DNA of 64,000 nucleotides from Pseudomonas sp. MIACH. GTDB lineage: Bacteria > Pseudomonadota > Gammaproteobacteria > Pseudomonadales > Pseudomonadaceae. The stretch lies in assembly GCF_001269925.1 (NCBI RefSeq), contig NZ_LHVO01000045.1, positions 96,500 through 160,499 on the forward strand, written 5' to 3'. Within the stretch, counting starts at the first letter, position 1. Each line of letters starts with the position of its first letter. The position numbers were made by a program, and so were the translations under genes. The notes under the pieces are model-generated. The model worked only from the letters and a program-made list of their open reading frames with translations. It was not told the DNA's origin and did no database searches. Of this stretch, positions 9,909 through 19,475 are shown piece by piece.

Positions 9909-12900
9909 ATGCTTAACAAAGGATTGTTCCTGGCTTGCGCGCTGGCCCTGCTGAGCGCCTGCGATTCCTCCGATAAACCGGCAGCACCGCCTGCGCCCAC
10001 CGTGGCGGCAGCGCCGAAGCCGGTCAAGGCGGCAGTGGATGTGGCGGCGTTGAAGCAACGTTACGCCGGGCGTGAGTTGAGTGTGGTGGACGTCTCCGAG
10101 GTGCAGTTGGACGGGGCCAGCACCTTGTCGGTGAGTTTTTCCATCCCCCTGGATCCGGAGCAGAAATTCGCCGACAAGCTGCACCTGGTAGACAGCAAGT
10201 CCGGCAAGGTCGACGGTGCCTGGGAGCTGTCCGATAACCTCATGGAACTGCGCCTGCGCCACCTGGAGCCGCAGCGCAAACTGGTGCTGACGGTGGATGC
10301 CGGGGTGAAGGCGGTCAACGACAACACGCTCGCCGCCGAGTACAGCGCCCGCCTGGAAACCCGCGACCTGCAAGCCACTGTCGGCTTCGCCAGCCGTGGC
10401 ACGCTGTTGCCGACGCGCCTGGCCGAAGGCCTGCCGGTGATCGCGCTGAACGTCGACAAGATCGATGTTGAATTCTTCCGCATCAAGCCCGAATCCCTGC
10501 CGTCGTTTCTGGCGCAGTGGGGGCGCAACACCAGCCTGCAAAGTTATGAATCCCGCGAACTGCTGCCGCTGGCTGACCTGGTCTACGGCGGTCGTTTCGA
10601 CCTCAACCCGGCGCGCAATACCCGCGAAACGCTGTTGCTGCCGATCGCCGGTCTCAAGCAATTGCAGCAGCCGGGCGTGTACCTGGCGGTGATGCGCGCC
10701 TCGGGCACCTACAACTATTCGCAACCGGCCACGCTGTTTACCTTGAGCGATATCGGCCTGTCGGTGCACCGCTACGCCAATCGCCTGGATGTGTTTACCC
10801 AGGCGCTGGAAGGTGGCAAGGCATTGGATGGCGTCGACCTTGAAGTGCTCGATGCCGACGGCCGTGTGCTGGGCCAGGGCAAGACCGAGAAGGGTGGTCA
10901 CGCTGAGTTGCCGTTGCCGAAAAAGGCCCAGGTGCTGCTGGCCAAGCAGGGCGAGCAGACCAGTATGCTGCGCCTGGACAGCGCCGCCCTTGACCTGGCG
11001 GAGTTCGACATTGGCGGCCAACCTTCGCACCCCCTGCAGTTCTTTGTGTTCGGCCCGCGCGACCTGTATCGCCCCGGCGAAACCGTGCTGCTCAACGCCC
11101 TGCTGCGCGACAAGGACGGCAACGCCGTCAAGCCGCAACCGGTGAGCGTCGAAGTGCGTCGCCCGGATGAGCAGGTGAGCCGCAAGTTCGTCTGGGATGC
11201 CGACGCCTCCGGCCTCTACCAATATCAACTGCAACTGGCCGGCGAAGCGCCGACCGGGCGCTGGCAGTTGGTGTTCGACCTGGGTGATGGCAAGCCGCAG
11301 CTGTATGAATTCCTCGTCGAAGACTTCCTGCCCGAGCGCCTGGCGCTGGAACTCAAGGGCAGCGACACAGCATTGAGCCCGGCGGATAACCCGGTGATTA
11401 AGGTCAATGGTCGCTACCTCTATGGTGCGCCGGCGTCGGGCAACCGCGTCAGCGGGCAAGTCTATGTGCGACCGTTGCGCGAAGCGGTCAAGTCGCTGCC
11501 GGGCTATCAATTCGGCTCCGTCACCGAAGAGGAACTGAGCCAGGACTTCGAGCTGGACGAAAGCGTGCTCGACGCCAAGGGCCAGGAAGAACTGACCCTG
11601 GAAAGCAAATGGGCCGAGGCCAAATCCCCCCTGCAGCTGATCGTGCAAGCCAGCCTGCAAGAGTCGGGCGGGCGGCCGATCACCCGGCGCCTGGTGCAGC
11701 CGATCTGGCCGGCCGAGCAACTGCCGGGCCTGCGCGGGCTGTTTGACGGCAAGGAAACCAATGGCGATGGCCCGGCGGAATTCGAAGTGCTGCTGGCCAA
11801 CCAGGACGGACAGAAACTCGCGGCGCAGAACCTTAAGGTGCGTCTGGTGCGCGAGCGCCGTGACTACTACTGGAATTACTCGGACAGCGATGGCTGGAGC
11901 TATCACTACAACGAGAAATTCCTCAACCTCGACGAACAGACCCTGAACATCAAGGCCGGCGATACCGCCAAGGTCAGCTTCCAGGTGGAGTGGGGCCCGT
12001 ACCGTGTCGAGGTCGAAGACCCGCAGACCGGTCTGGTCAGCAGCCTGCGTTTCTGGGCCGGCTACCAGGCCCAGGACAACACCGAGGGCGGTGCCGTGCG
12101 CCCCGATCAGGTCAAGCTGGCACTGGATAAACCCGCGTATGGCGACGGCGACACCGCCAACGTCACGGTCACGCCGCCGGCTGCCGGCAAAGGCTACCTG
12201 CTGGTGGAATCCGCCGAAGGGCCGCTGTGGTGGCAGGAAATCGACGTACCGGCCGAGGGCAAAAGTTTTGCCGTGAAGCTCGACCCGAAATGGTCGCGCC
12301 ATGACCTGTACGTCAGCGCCCTGGTGATTCGCCCAGGCGAGCGCAAAGCCAATATCACCCCGAAACGCGCGGTGGGCCTGCTGCATTTGCCGCTGGATCG
12401 CACCCAGCGCAAGCTTGGCGTGACCCTCACCGCGCCGGAAAAAATGCGCCCCAAACAAGCGCTGACGGTGAAGATCGCCGCCAAAAACGCCGATGGCAGC
12501 GTGCCGAAACAGGTGCACGTGCTGGTGGCGGCGGTGGACGTGGGCATCCTCAATATCACCGAGTATCCGACACCGGATCCGTACTCCAGCCTGTTCGGCC
12601 GCAAGGCCTATGGCGTGGACCAGTTCGATATCTACGGCCAATTGATCGAAGCCGGGCAGGGCCGCCTGGCCAGCCTGGCCTTTGGGGGTGACGCCGCGCT
12701 GGCCAAGGGCGGCAAGCGCCCGGACACCAGCGTGACCATCGTCGCCCTGCAAAGCGCGCCGGTGACCTTGAATGAGCAGGGCGAGGGTGAGGTCAGCGTC
12801 AACATCCCCGACTTCAACGGCGAACTGCGCCTGATGGCCCAGGCCTGGAGCGATGACCGCTACGGCATGGCCGAAGGCAAGACGGTGATCGCCGCACCGC

Positions 12901-14804
12901 TGATCGCCGAGCTGTCGGCGCCGCGCTTCCTTGCTGGCGGTGACCAGACCACGCTGGCGCTCGACCTGTCCAACCTGTCGGGCAAGGCGCAGAAACTCGA
13001 TGTGCAACTGAGTGCCGAAGGGCAGTTGGAGCTGGTCAACAGCGGCGCGCAAACCGTCGAACTCAAGCAAGGCCAGCGCACCACCCTGCGTATCCCGGTG
13101 AAAGCCTGGGGTGGTTTGGGGCAGGGCAAAGTGAAGGTCACGGTCAATGGCCTGGACCTGCCCGGTGAGAATCTGCCGCCGTTCAGTCGCGAATGGACCC
13201 TGGGCGTGCGCCCGGCGTACCCGGCGTTGCTCAAGCATTACCGCGCGGTACTCAAGAGCGAGCCGTGGAGCCTGCCAGTCGGCGCCCTGGATCAATTCGA
13301 TGCCTCTGGGCGTGAGGCGTTGCTGAGCCTGTCGAGCCGGCCGCCGCTGAACCTGGGCGCGCAGATCTCGGCGCTCAAGGCCTACCCTTATGGGTGCCTG
13401 GAGCAGACCGCCAGTGGTTTGTACCCGTCGCTGTATGCCGACAATGCCTTGCTCAAGCGCTTGAGCATCAAGGGCGAGCCGGATGCCGAGCGCAAACGCA
13501 AGATCGAGCTGGGTATCGAGCGCCTGCTGGGCATGCAGCGCTACAACGGCAGCTTCGGTTTGTGGGGCGCCGATGGCGAAGAGGAATATTGGCTGACGGC
13601 CTACGTCACCGACTTCCTGCTGCGCGCCCGTGACCAGGGCTTCGCGGTACCGCCCGAAGCGCTGAAAAAAGCCAGCGAGCGCCTGCTGCGCTATGTGCAG
13701 GAACGCAACCTGATCGAAGTCGACTACAGCGATAACGCCGACCACACCCGCTTTGCCGTGCAGGCCTACGCCGGCATGGTGCTGGCGCGCAGCCAACAGG
13801 CGCCGTTGGGCGCATTGCGCAGTGTCTTCGAGCGACGTAGCGACGCGCGCTCCGGGTTGCCGTTAGTGCAACTGGCTATCGCCTTGCAGAAAATGGGCGA
13901 CCAGCCGCGCGCCGATCAAGCCTTGCTGGCCGGCCTGGCGGCGCAACGCAACGCCAAGGAATGGCTGGCCGACTACGGCAGCCCGCTGCGCGATCAGGCG
14001 ATGATCCTGGCGTTGCTGGAAGAGAACGACTTGGCCAAGGGCAAGCGTGAGGAGCGTTTGTTTAGCCTGTCCGATCAGTTGGCGGCCAGCCCGTATCTGT
14101 CGACCCAAGAGCGCAATTCGCTGTTCCTGGCCGGGCGCCTGGGATTCGCCCAGCCTGAGTCTGCCTGGAAGGTCCTGCTCAATGGCAGCGGTGGAGAGCA
14201 TGAGCTGAACAATCAGCAGTCGACGCTGGACCTGGAAGGCAAGCTGCTTTCTGGCGATCTGAACCTGACCAATCAGGGCGGTGTGCCGGTCTACCAGCAA
14301 CTGACAATCTCGGGTTATCCACAGGTGCCACCGGCACCGGGCGGCGACAACCTGAGCATCCGCCGTGAATACCTGGGCATGAATGGCCAGCCGCTGAACC
14401 TGCGCAACCTCAATAGTGGCGACCTGGTGCTGGTGCACCTGGCGGTGAGCGCCAAGCAGCGCGTGCCGGATGCCTTGGTGGTCGACCTGTTGCCTGCGGG
14501 CCTGGAGCTGGAAAACCAGAACCTGGCACAAAGCGCGGCCAGCCTGGAAAACGCCAGCAGCCAGGTGAAGGAATGGCGTGAGTCGATGCAGAACGCGGCG
14601 CTCAAGCATCAGGAGTTTCGCGATGATCGTTACGTGGCGGCCATCAACCTCGACGGCGACGGCACCACGCACTTGCTGTACCTGGCACGGGCAGTGACGC
14701 CGGGCACTTATCGCGTGCCGCCGCCGCAGGTGGAGTCGATGTACCGGCCGAACTGGCAGGCGGTGGGAGAGACGCCGGCAGACCTGGTGATCAAAGGACG
14801 CTGA
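9909..14804 (+). CDS. Alpha-2-macroglobulin family lipoprotein
   Basis: A 1631-residue lipoprotein of the bacterial alpha-2-macroglobulin family (YfhM type). The signal peptide ends in LLSAC (Cys17), so the protein should be anchored in a membrane facing the periplasm. It has MG-type beta domains, a bait-like middle region and the thioester motif GCLEQ with Cys1163 and its partner Gln, followed by the helical TED region (LGMQRYNGSFGLWG) and a C-terminal receptor-binding-like domain. Such proteins trap proteases that enter the periplasm and are usually encoded beside pbpC, as here. The thioester is intact, unlike in the MagD/YfaS type that lack it. Start at 9909 gives the full lipoprotein signal. 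Confidence 0.93.
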   Translation: MLNKGLFLACALALLSACDSSDKPAAPPAPTVAAAPKPVKAAVDVAALKQRYAGRELSVVDVSEVQLDGASTLSVSFSIPLDPEQKFADKLHLVDSKSGKVDGAWELSDNLMELRLRHLEPQRKLVLTVDAGVKAVNDNTLAAEYSARLETRDLQATVGFASRGTLLPTRLAEGLPVIALNVDKIDVEFFRIKPESLPSFLAQWGRNTSLQSYESRELLPLADLVYGGRFDLNPARNTRETLLLPIAGLKQLQQPGVYLAVMRASGTYNYSQPATLFTLSDIGLSVHRYANRLDVFTQALEGGKALDGVDLEVLDADGRVLGQGKTEKGGHAELPLPKKAQVLLAKQGEQTSMLRLDSAALDLAEFDIGGQPSHPLQFFVFGPRDLYRPGETVLLNALLRDKDGNAVKPQPVSVEVRRPDEQVSRKFVWDADASGLYQYQLQLAGEAPTGRWQLVFDLGDGKPQLYEFLVEDFLPERLALELKGSDTALSPADNPVIKVNGRYLYGAPASGNRVSGQVYVRPLREAVKSLPGYQFGSVTEEELSQDFELDESVLDAKGQEELTLESKWAEAKSPLQLIVQASLQESGGRPITRRLVQPIWPAEQLPGLRGLFDGKETNGDGPAEFEVLLANQDGQKLAAQNLKVRLVRERRDYYWNYSDSDGWSYHYNEKFLNLDEQTLNIKAGDTAKVSFQVEWGPYRVEVEDPQTGLVSSLRFWAGYQAQDNTEGGAVRPDQVKLALDKPAYGDGDTANVTVTPPAAGKGYLLVESAEGPLWWQEIDVPAEGKSFAVKLDPKWSRHDLYVSALVIRPGERKANITPKRAVGLLHLPLDRTQRKLGVTLTAPEKMRPKQALTVKIAAKNADGSVPKQVHVLVAAVDVGILNITEYPTPDPYSSLFGRKAYGVDQFDIYGQLIEAGQGRLASLAFGGDAALAKGGKRPDTSVTIVALQSAPVTLNEQGEGEVSVNIPDFNGELRLMAQAWSDDRYGMAEGKTVIAAPLIAELSAPRFLAGGDQTTLALDLSNLSGKAQKLDVQLSAEGQLELVNSGAQTVELKQGQRTTLRIPVKAWGGLGQGKVKVTVNGLDLPGENLPPFSREWTLGVRPAYPALLKHYRAVLKSEPWSLPVGALDQFDASGREALLSLSSRPPLNLGAQISALKAYPYGCLEQTASGLYPSLYADNALLKRLSIKGEPDAERKRKIELGIERLLGMQRYNGSFGLWGADGEEEYWLTAYVTDFLLRARDQGFAVPPEALKKASERLLRYVQERNLIEVDYSDNADHTRFAVQAYAGMVLARSQQAPLGALRSVFERRSDARSGLPLVQLAIALQKMGDQPRADQALLAGLAAQRNAKEWLADYGSPLRDQAMILALLEENDLAKGKREERLFSLSDQLAASPYLSTQERNSLFLAGRLGFAQPESAWKVLLNGSGGEHELNNQQSTLDLEGKLLSGDLNLTNQGGVPVYQQLTISGYPQVPPAPGGDNLSIRREYLGMNGQPLNLRNLNSGDLVLVHLAVSAKQRVPDALVVDLLPAGLELENQNLAQSAASLENASSQVKEWRESMQNAALKHQEFRDDRYVAAINLDGDGTTHLLYLARAVTPGTYRVPPPQVESMYRPNWQAVGETPADLVIKGR

Positions 14805-14820
14805 AATTTCACGGTTGATC

Positions 14821-14924
14821 ACTGTAGGAGCGGGCTTGCCGGCGAAGAACGCAAGGGCACCGCGTTTATTCAGGATGTCAGCGTTATCGTTGACGTCCTT
14901 CGCGAGCAAGCTCGCTCCTACAGT
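14821..14924. repeat. REPIN (inverted REP pair)
   Basis: ACTGTAGGAGCG at 14821-14832 is mirrored by CGCTCCTACAGT at 14913-14924; the right arm has CGCGAGCAAGCTCGCTCC, the left a GGGCTTGCCGGCGAAG variant. The inner part (ATTCAGGATG, ATCGTTGACG) resembles the copy at 5269-5370. It lies 16 bp past the alpha-2-macroglobulin stop and could also protect or end the transcript. Confidence 0.85.
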
Positions 14925-14941
14925 GGCTGGGTGTTTTGGGT

Positions 14942-15232
14942 TTAGTGGACGACCCAACTGAGCAGCCACAGCCCAAGCATCAGCCAGATCACCCCGATGA
15001 TGATCGAGGCGCGCATGAACGCGCGGACGGCCGAATACAGGAACAGCAGTCCGATGATCAGGGTGATGATGCTGATGATCGAGGTGTCCATGCCCAATGC
15101 TCGGGACATGCCACCGACAAAGTCGCCGCCAGCGTTGGAGAGCATGTTGAACAGCCCGCTGAAGAACTCGACGATGTAGTGGATGATCAGACCGAGTGTG
15201 TGACCCAACCATCCGAAAAAGTCTACTTGCAT
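14942..15232 (-). CDS. Small inner-membrane protein, unknown function
   Basis: A 96-residue hydrophobic protein. Hydrophobic stretches lie at about 5-35 and 48-95, the second with two segments (IISIITLIIGLLFLYSAV and ASIIIGVIWLMLGLWLL), so two to three membrane spans are likely. It is transcribed against its neighbours, between the alpha-2-macroglobulin gene and pbpC. I recognise no family. The ATG at 15232 has only a weak ribosome-binding site, but the composition is typical of a real membrane protein. Confidence 0.65.
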   Translation of the reverse strand: MQVDFFGWLGHTLGLIIHYIVEFFSGLFNMLSNAGGDFVGGMSRALGMDTSIISIITLIIGLLFLYSAVRAFMRASIIIGVIWLMLGLWLLSWVVH

Positions 15233-15331
15233 AGGTGTGTCTCGATGAAAGAGTGGACGAAAGTGCCAGCATTGAGCCTTTGGTCGTTTATCAACCCGGC
15301 GAGTTCCCGTGAAGCATAGAGGTTTCGCCGC

Positions 15332-17662
15332 TTGAATTTGCGTTTAGTTATCCGCTGGACCCTGGCGAGCCTGGTCTTGATGGTTGCCTTGCTGTGGCTG
15401 GCCGATCGTATCTGGCCGTTGCCGTTACCCAAGGACGACCTGGCGCGGGTGGTGCTGGCCGAGGATGGCACGCCGTTGTGGCGGTTTGCCGATGCCAACG
15501 GCGTGTGGCGTTATCCGGTGCAGACCAGCGAAGTGTCGCCCTATTACCTGGATGCACTGCTCACCTACGAAGACCGCTGGTTCTACCAGCACCCCGGCGT
15601 GAACCCGTTGGCGCTGGCACGGGCGACGTGGCAGAACCTGACGGGCGCGCGGGTGGTATCGGGTGGTAGCACCCTGTCCATGCAGGTGGCGCGTCTGCTC
15701 GACCCGCACTCGCGGACCTTCCACGGCAAGTTGCGCCAACTGTGGCGTACGGCGCAGTTGGAGTGGCACCTGTCCAAGGAACAGATTCTCAACCTGTACC
15801 TCAACCGCGCGCCATTTGGCGGCACGTTGCAGGGCGTGGCGGCCGCCAGTTGGGCGTACCTGGGCAAGTCCCCGGCGCAGCTGACCCACGCCGAAGCCGC
15901 GTTGCTCGCGGTATTGCCCCAGGCGCCGAGCCGCCTGCGCCCGGACCGCCACCCCCAGCGCGCCCAGCAAGCCCGCGACAAAGTGCTGCGGCGCCTCGCC
16001 GAGTTCCAGGTGTGGCCACAATCGGCCGTCGATGAGGCGTTGGAAGAACCCTTGCTACTTGCCCCGCGCCTGGAGCCCAGCCTGGCGCCATTGCTTGCGC
16101 GCCGCCTGAACCGCCCCGACAGCCCGCCGCTGATCCGCACGACCGTGGATGCCACCCTGCAACGCCGTCTCGAAGACCTGTTGCTGGGCTGGCGTGCGCG
16201 GTTACCGGAACACACCTCTGCCGCGATCCTGGTGGTGGAAGAAGAAAGCATGGCCGTGCGCGCTTATCTGGGGTCAGTGGACATCAACGACGCCAAGCGC
16301 TTTGGCCATGTCGACATGATCAGCGCGTTGCGTTCGCCGGGCTCCACCTTGAAACCCTTCCTGTATGGCATGGCCCTGGACGAGGGCCTGATTCACTCCG
16401 AATCGCTGCTGCAGGACGTGCCCCGGCGTTATGGCGATTACCGGCCGGGCAACTTTTCCATGGGGTTTACCGGCGCAGTGCCGGCGAGCACGGCGCTGTC
16501 CAGTTCGCTGAACCTGCCGGCGGTGCAGCTGTTGGAAGCCTACGGGCCCAAGCGCTTTGCCGCGCAGATGCGCATCGGCGGCGTGCCTTTGGCCCTGCCG
16601 GCGTTGGCCGAACCCAACCTGGCGCTGATCCTCGGTGGCGCGGGCAGCCGCCTGGAAGATCTGGTCAGCGGCTACAGTGCCTTCGCCCGTGACGGCAGGA
16701 GCGCAACGATTCGATTACAACCAGACGACACCCTGAGAGAGCGGCCATTGCTGTCGCCAGGGGCCGCCTGGATTGTGCGGCGCATCCTCAGTGGTCAGGC
16801 CCGCCCTGACCGCGACCCGCGTGCCGAACTGGTGCAGCGTCCGGTGCTGGCCTGGAAAACCGGGACCAGCTACGGCTTTCGCGATGCCTGGGCGATTGGC
16901 GTGGGGCCGCGCTACTTGATCGGTGTGTGGATCGGCCGCCCGGACGGCACGCCGGTGCCGGGGCAGTTCGGTTTGGCCTCGGCGGCGCCGTTGATGTTGC
17001 AGGTACACGATGTGCTGGCCAACCGCGACAGCCAGCGCGGCATCAGCGCGCCCGTCAAACCGGTGCCGGCCAATGTCGGCGTGGCCGCCATCTGCTGGCC
17101 GCTGGGCCAGCCCATGAACCGCAGCGATCCGAATTGCCGCCGCCAGCGCTTTGCCTGGACCCTCGACAACACCACGCCGCCGACCTTGCAGGCGCTGGAT
17201 CAACCGCTGAGCGTCGGCTTGATGGAAAGTGTCTGGGTCAATGCCAAGGGCTTGAGGGTGGATGCTCATTGCCCGGGCGCCGTGCCCAGGAACATCGCCC
17301 TGTGGCCCGCACCGCTGGAGCCATGGCTACCGAGGGTCGAGCGCCGTGAAGCGCGGATTCCCGTCGCCGACCTCGATTGCCCACCACCGGCGCTGGCGGC
17401 GTCGTCGCCGTTGTCGATTGTCGGCGTGCGCGAAGGCGACCAACTGCGCCTGCCCGCCGCCAGCCAGCAAACCCTGCGCCTGAAACTCTCCGCCCTGGGC
17501 GGCAGCGGCCGGCGCTGGTGGTTCCTCAACGGCGCCCCGTTGGGTGATAGCGCCAACCAGGACTTTATCAACGCCAGCTTCGAGCGGTTGGGCCGCTATC
17601 AGCTCAGTGTGTTGGATGAGGCCGGTCAAACCGCCAGGCTTGAATTCAGCGTGGTGGATTAG
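15332..17662 (+). CDS. pbpC: Penicillin-binding protein 1C
   Basis: A 776-residue bifunctional peptidoglycan synthase. After an N-terminal membrane anchor (about 8-28) comes the GT51 glycosyltransferase domain (TYEDRWFYQHPGVNP, then GGSTLSMQVARLL, LNLYLNRAPFGG), then the transpeptidase domain with SxxK (SPGSTLKPFLYG), SSSLNLP and KTGTS (WKTGTSYGFRD), and a C-terminal PBP1C-specific beta domain. It acts in the periplasm. Linkage with the alpha-2-macroglobulin gene is the usual arrangement and has been read as a protease-defence and wall-repair pair. The start is TTG at 15332 behind AGAGG; no better start is seen. Confidence 0.94.
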   Translation: MNLRLVIRWTLASLVLMVALLWLADRIWPLPLPKDDLARVVLAEDGTPLWRFADANGVWRYPVQTSEVSPYYLDALLTYEDRWFYQHPGVNPLALARATWQNLTGARVVSGGSTLSMQVARLLDPHSRTFHGKLRQLWRTAQLEWHLSKEQILNLYLNRAPFGGTLQGVAAASWAYLGKSPAQLTHAEAALLAVLPQAPSRLRPDRHPQRAQQARDKVLRRLAEFQVWPQSAVDEALEEPLLLAPRLEPSLAPLLARRLNRPDSPPLIRTTVDATLQRRLEDLLLGWRARLPEHTSAAILVVEEESMAVRAYLGSVDINDAKRFGHVDMISALRSPGSTLKPFLYGMALDEGLIHSESLLQDVPRRYGDYRPGNFSMGFTGAVPASTALSSSLNLPAVQLLEAYGPKRFAAQMRIGGVPLALPALAEPNLALILGGAGSRLEDLVSGYSAFARDGRSATIRLQPDDTLRERPLLSPGAAWIVRRILSGQARPDRDPRAELVQRPVLAWKTGTSYGFRDAWAIGVGPRYLIGVWIGRPDGTPVPGQFGLASAAPLMLQVHDVLANRDSQRGISAPVKPVPANVGVAAICWPLGQPMNRSDPNCRRQRFAWTLDNTTPPTLQALDQPLSVGLMESVWVNAKGLRVDAHCPGAVPRNIALWPAPLEPWLPRVERREARIPVADLDCPPPALAASSPLSIVGVREGDQLRLPAASQQTLRLKLSALGGSGRRWWFLNGAPLGDSANQDFINASFERLGRYQLSVLDEAGQTARLEFSVVD

Positions 17663-17752
17663 GGCCCCCGATGGCGTCGCTGAGCACACCACCGCTATTC
17701 ACTTGCCTTCACTCTCCATCCCCCTGAAGCTATACCCATTCAGGAGCCCCCT

Positions 17753-18061
17753 ATGAACCTCGAACACCTCACCGAACGCCTGCACCGCATCCGCGATACC
17801 AACGACTGGAAGCCATTCCACAGCCCGAAGAACCTGGCCATGGCCGCCAGCGTGGAAATGGCCGAACTGGTGGAAATCTTCCAATGGCTCAGCGAAGACC
17901 AGTCCCGCCAGTTGCCCGCCGACAAACTCGCCCACGCCGGCCAGGAAGTGGGCGATATCGTGCTGTACCTGCTGTTGCTGTGCAGCGAGCTGGGCCTGGA
18001 CATGAACGAGGTGGTGCGCGCCAAGCTGGCCGACAGCGAACGGCGGTTTGCCCATGAGTGA
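17753..18061 (+). CDS. MazG-like nucleotide pyrophosphohydrolase
   Basis: A 102-residue all-helical NTP pyrophosphohydrolase of the small MazG/dCTPase (RS21-C6) type. The metal-binding signature is visible: ASVEMAELVEIFQW followed by HAGQEVGDIVLYLLLL, giving E..E and E..D pairs. Such enzymes hydrolyse (modified) dCTP or other dNTPs to the monophosphate and keep the pool clean. The substrate here is inference. The last eight bases overlap the start of cmoM, so the two are one operon. CAGGAGCC precedes the ATG. Confidence 0.85.
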   Translation: MNLEHLTERLHRIRDTNDWKPFHSPKNLAMAASVEMAELVEIFQWLSEDQSRQLPADKLAHAGQEVGDIVLYLLLLCSELGLDMNEVVRAKLADSERRFAHE

Positions 18062-18803
18062 CCGGCATTTCGACCAGTTGGCCACGCGCTTTGCCGAGAA
18101 AATCTATGGCGGTGCAAAAGGTGCCATTCGCCTGGCGGTGCTCCAGGCCGACCTGGCTGAAGCCCTGCCCGACCGCCCGTTGCGCGTGCTGGATATCGGC
18201 GCGGGCCTGGGGCATATGTCGCTGTGGCTGGCCGAGCGCGGCCATCAGGTGACCCTGGCCGAACCCGCCGAGCCGATGCTCGAAGGCGCGCGCCAGCGCT
18301 TCGCCGAGGCCGGGCAGAGCGCCACCTTTATCCATGCGCCGTGGCAAGACCTGCTCGGCCAGCTCACCGAGCCCTACGATCTGGTGCTGTGCCATGCGGT
18401 GCTGGAATGGCTGGCCGAACCCCATGCGATCCTGCCGGTGCTGCACCAACTGACGCTGCCCGGTGGCTGGTTGTCGCTGGCGTTCTACAACCGCGATGCA
18501 CTGATTTATCGCAACCTGCTCAAAGGCCACTTCCGCAAAATGCGCAAGAATGACATGGCTGGCGAAAAGCAGAGCCTGACCCCGCAACAGCCCCTCGACC
18601 CGCGCGAGTTGGCGGCGCAACTCGAAGGGCTTTGGCAGGTCGAAAGCCAAAGTGGCGTGCGGGTATTCCACGACTATATGCCGGTGGAATTCCAGGCCCG
18701 CGCGAACTTACCGGACCTTATTGAGATGGAACTCGCTCACCGTCGTCACCCAAGCTTTGCCGGACTTGGGCGTTATTTGCACTGGATCTGCCGTCCGGTA
18801 TAA
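18054..18803 (+). CDS. cmoM: tRNA 5-carboxymethoxyuridine methyltransferase CmoM
   Basis: A 249-residue class I SAM-dependent methyltransferase. It resembles E. coli CmoM (SmtA) along its length: RHFDQLATRFAEKIYGGAKG at the N-terminus, the SAM-binding LRVLDIGAGLGHMSLWLAERGHQVTL, CHAVLEWLAEP, LSLAFYNRDALIYRNLLKG, and near the end SGVRVFHDYMP and LGRYLHWICR. CmoM methylates the carboxymethoxy group of cmo5U34 in tRNA to give mcmo5U. The ATG at 18054 overlaps the upstream gene by eight bases; another in-frame ATG lies six bases earlier. Confidence 0.9.
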   Translation: MSDRHFDQLATRFAEKIYGGAKGAIRLAVLQADLAEALPDRPLRVLDIGAGLGHMSLWLAERGHQVTLAEPAEPMLEGARQRFAEAGQSATFIHAPWQDLLGQLTEPYDLVLCHAVLEWLAEPHAILPVLHQLTLPGGWLSLAFYNRDALIYRNLLKGHFRKMRKNDMAGEKQSLTPQQPLDPRELAAQLEGLWQVESQSGVRVFHDYMPVEFQARANLPDLIEMELAHRRHPSFAGLGRYLHWICRPV

Positions 18804-18827
18804 GCGGCCCAGTCTGCGGAGGTCGAA

Positions 18828-19430
18828 ATGCGTCGTCTCTGTTTGATCCTGTTATCCCTCGGGCTGGGCGCCTGCTCCAGCCCTAACCCTTATGTGGCGG
18901 CGTCTGCGCCCATGCCGCCAGCGCCCGCGCAGGCAGCCAAGACCTTTGATGCCAGCGCCTACCCGGCGCCGGTGCGCGACTATGGCGCCTACCGCAATTG
19001 GGCCTGGCGCAACGGCCAGTTGCCGGCGGGCACGGCCTGGGCGGATTCGGCGCAAGTCGCCGAAGCGGTCAGCGGCGCCCTCGATCAGCGCGGCCTGCGC
19101 CCTTTGCATGACAATCGCCCGGCGGACCTGCTGGTGAGCGCCGATGTGCGCCTGGAGAAGCGTCTCAAGCAAGTCCGGGACGACTACGGCTACGGATACG
19201 GCGGCTATAACCGCTACGGTCCGGGCTACGGCATGTACAACTCGGTGCCGATCGTGCGCACCTATGAAGTGCAAGTGGTGGTGGTGCGCGTCAACCTGTT
19301 CGATGCCCGCAGCGGCCAGCCGGTGTGGAGTGCCAGCGCCGAAACCGGTAGCCAGGGCAGCCTCAGCGAGCGTGCGGATGCCTTGCGCCAGGCCGTGCAA
19401 AAGGCGATGACCGCGTATCCTCCCATTTAA
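18828..19430 (+). CDS. DUF4136 lipoprotein
   Basis: A 200-residue predicted lipoprotein: MRRLCLILLSLGLGAC with the lipobox Cys at 16. A Pro/Ala-rich linker is followed by the DUF4136 fold (FDASAYPAPVRDYGAYRNWAW, then DQRGLRP and PADLLVSADV), with a Gly/Tyr-rich insertion (YGYGYGGYNRYGPGYGMYN). The second half (YEVQVVVVRVNLFDARSGQPVWSA) is the strand region shared with the next gene. Function unknown; probably outer-membrane anchored. GGAGGTCG precedes the ATG. Confidence 0.88.
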   Translation: MRRLCLILLSLGLGACSSPNPYVAASAPMPPAPAQAAKTFDASAYPAPVRDYGAYRNWAWRNGQLPAGTAWADSAQVAEAVSGALDQRGLRPLHDNRPADLLVSADVRLEKRLKQVRDDYGYGYGGYNRYGPGYGMYNSVPIVRTYEVQVVVVRVNLFDARSGQPVWSASAETGSQGSLSERADALRQAVQKAMTAYPPI

Positions 19431-19475
19431 CATCTATTCTCATCTAAAGCCCGGGTCGCTCTTTGGAGATCAACC

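Noticed and set aside
9828..13796. Open frame of 1322 codons on the reverse strand
   Set aside because: It lies opposite the alpha-2-macroglobulin gene, has a His/Gln/Arg-rich composition typical of antisense frames in GC-rich DNA, and has no recognisable domain or ribosome-binding site.
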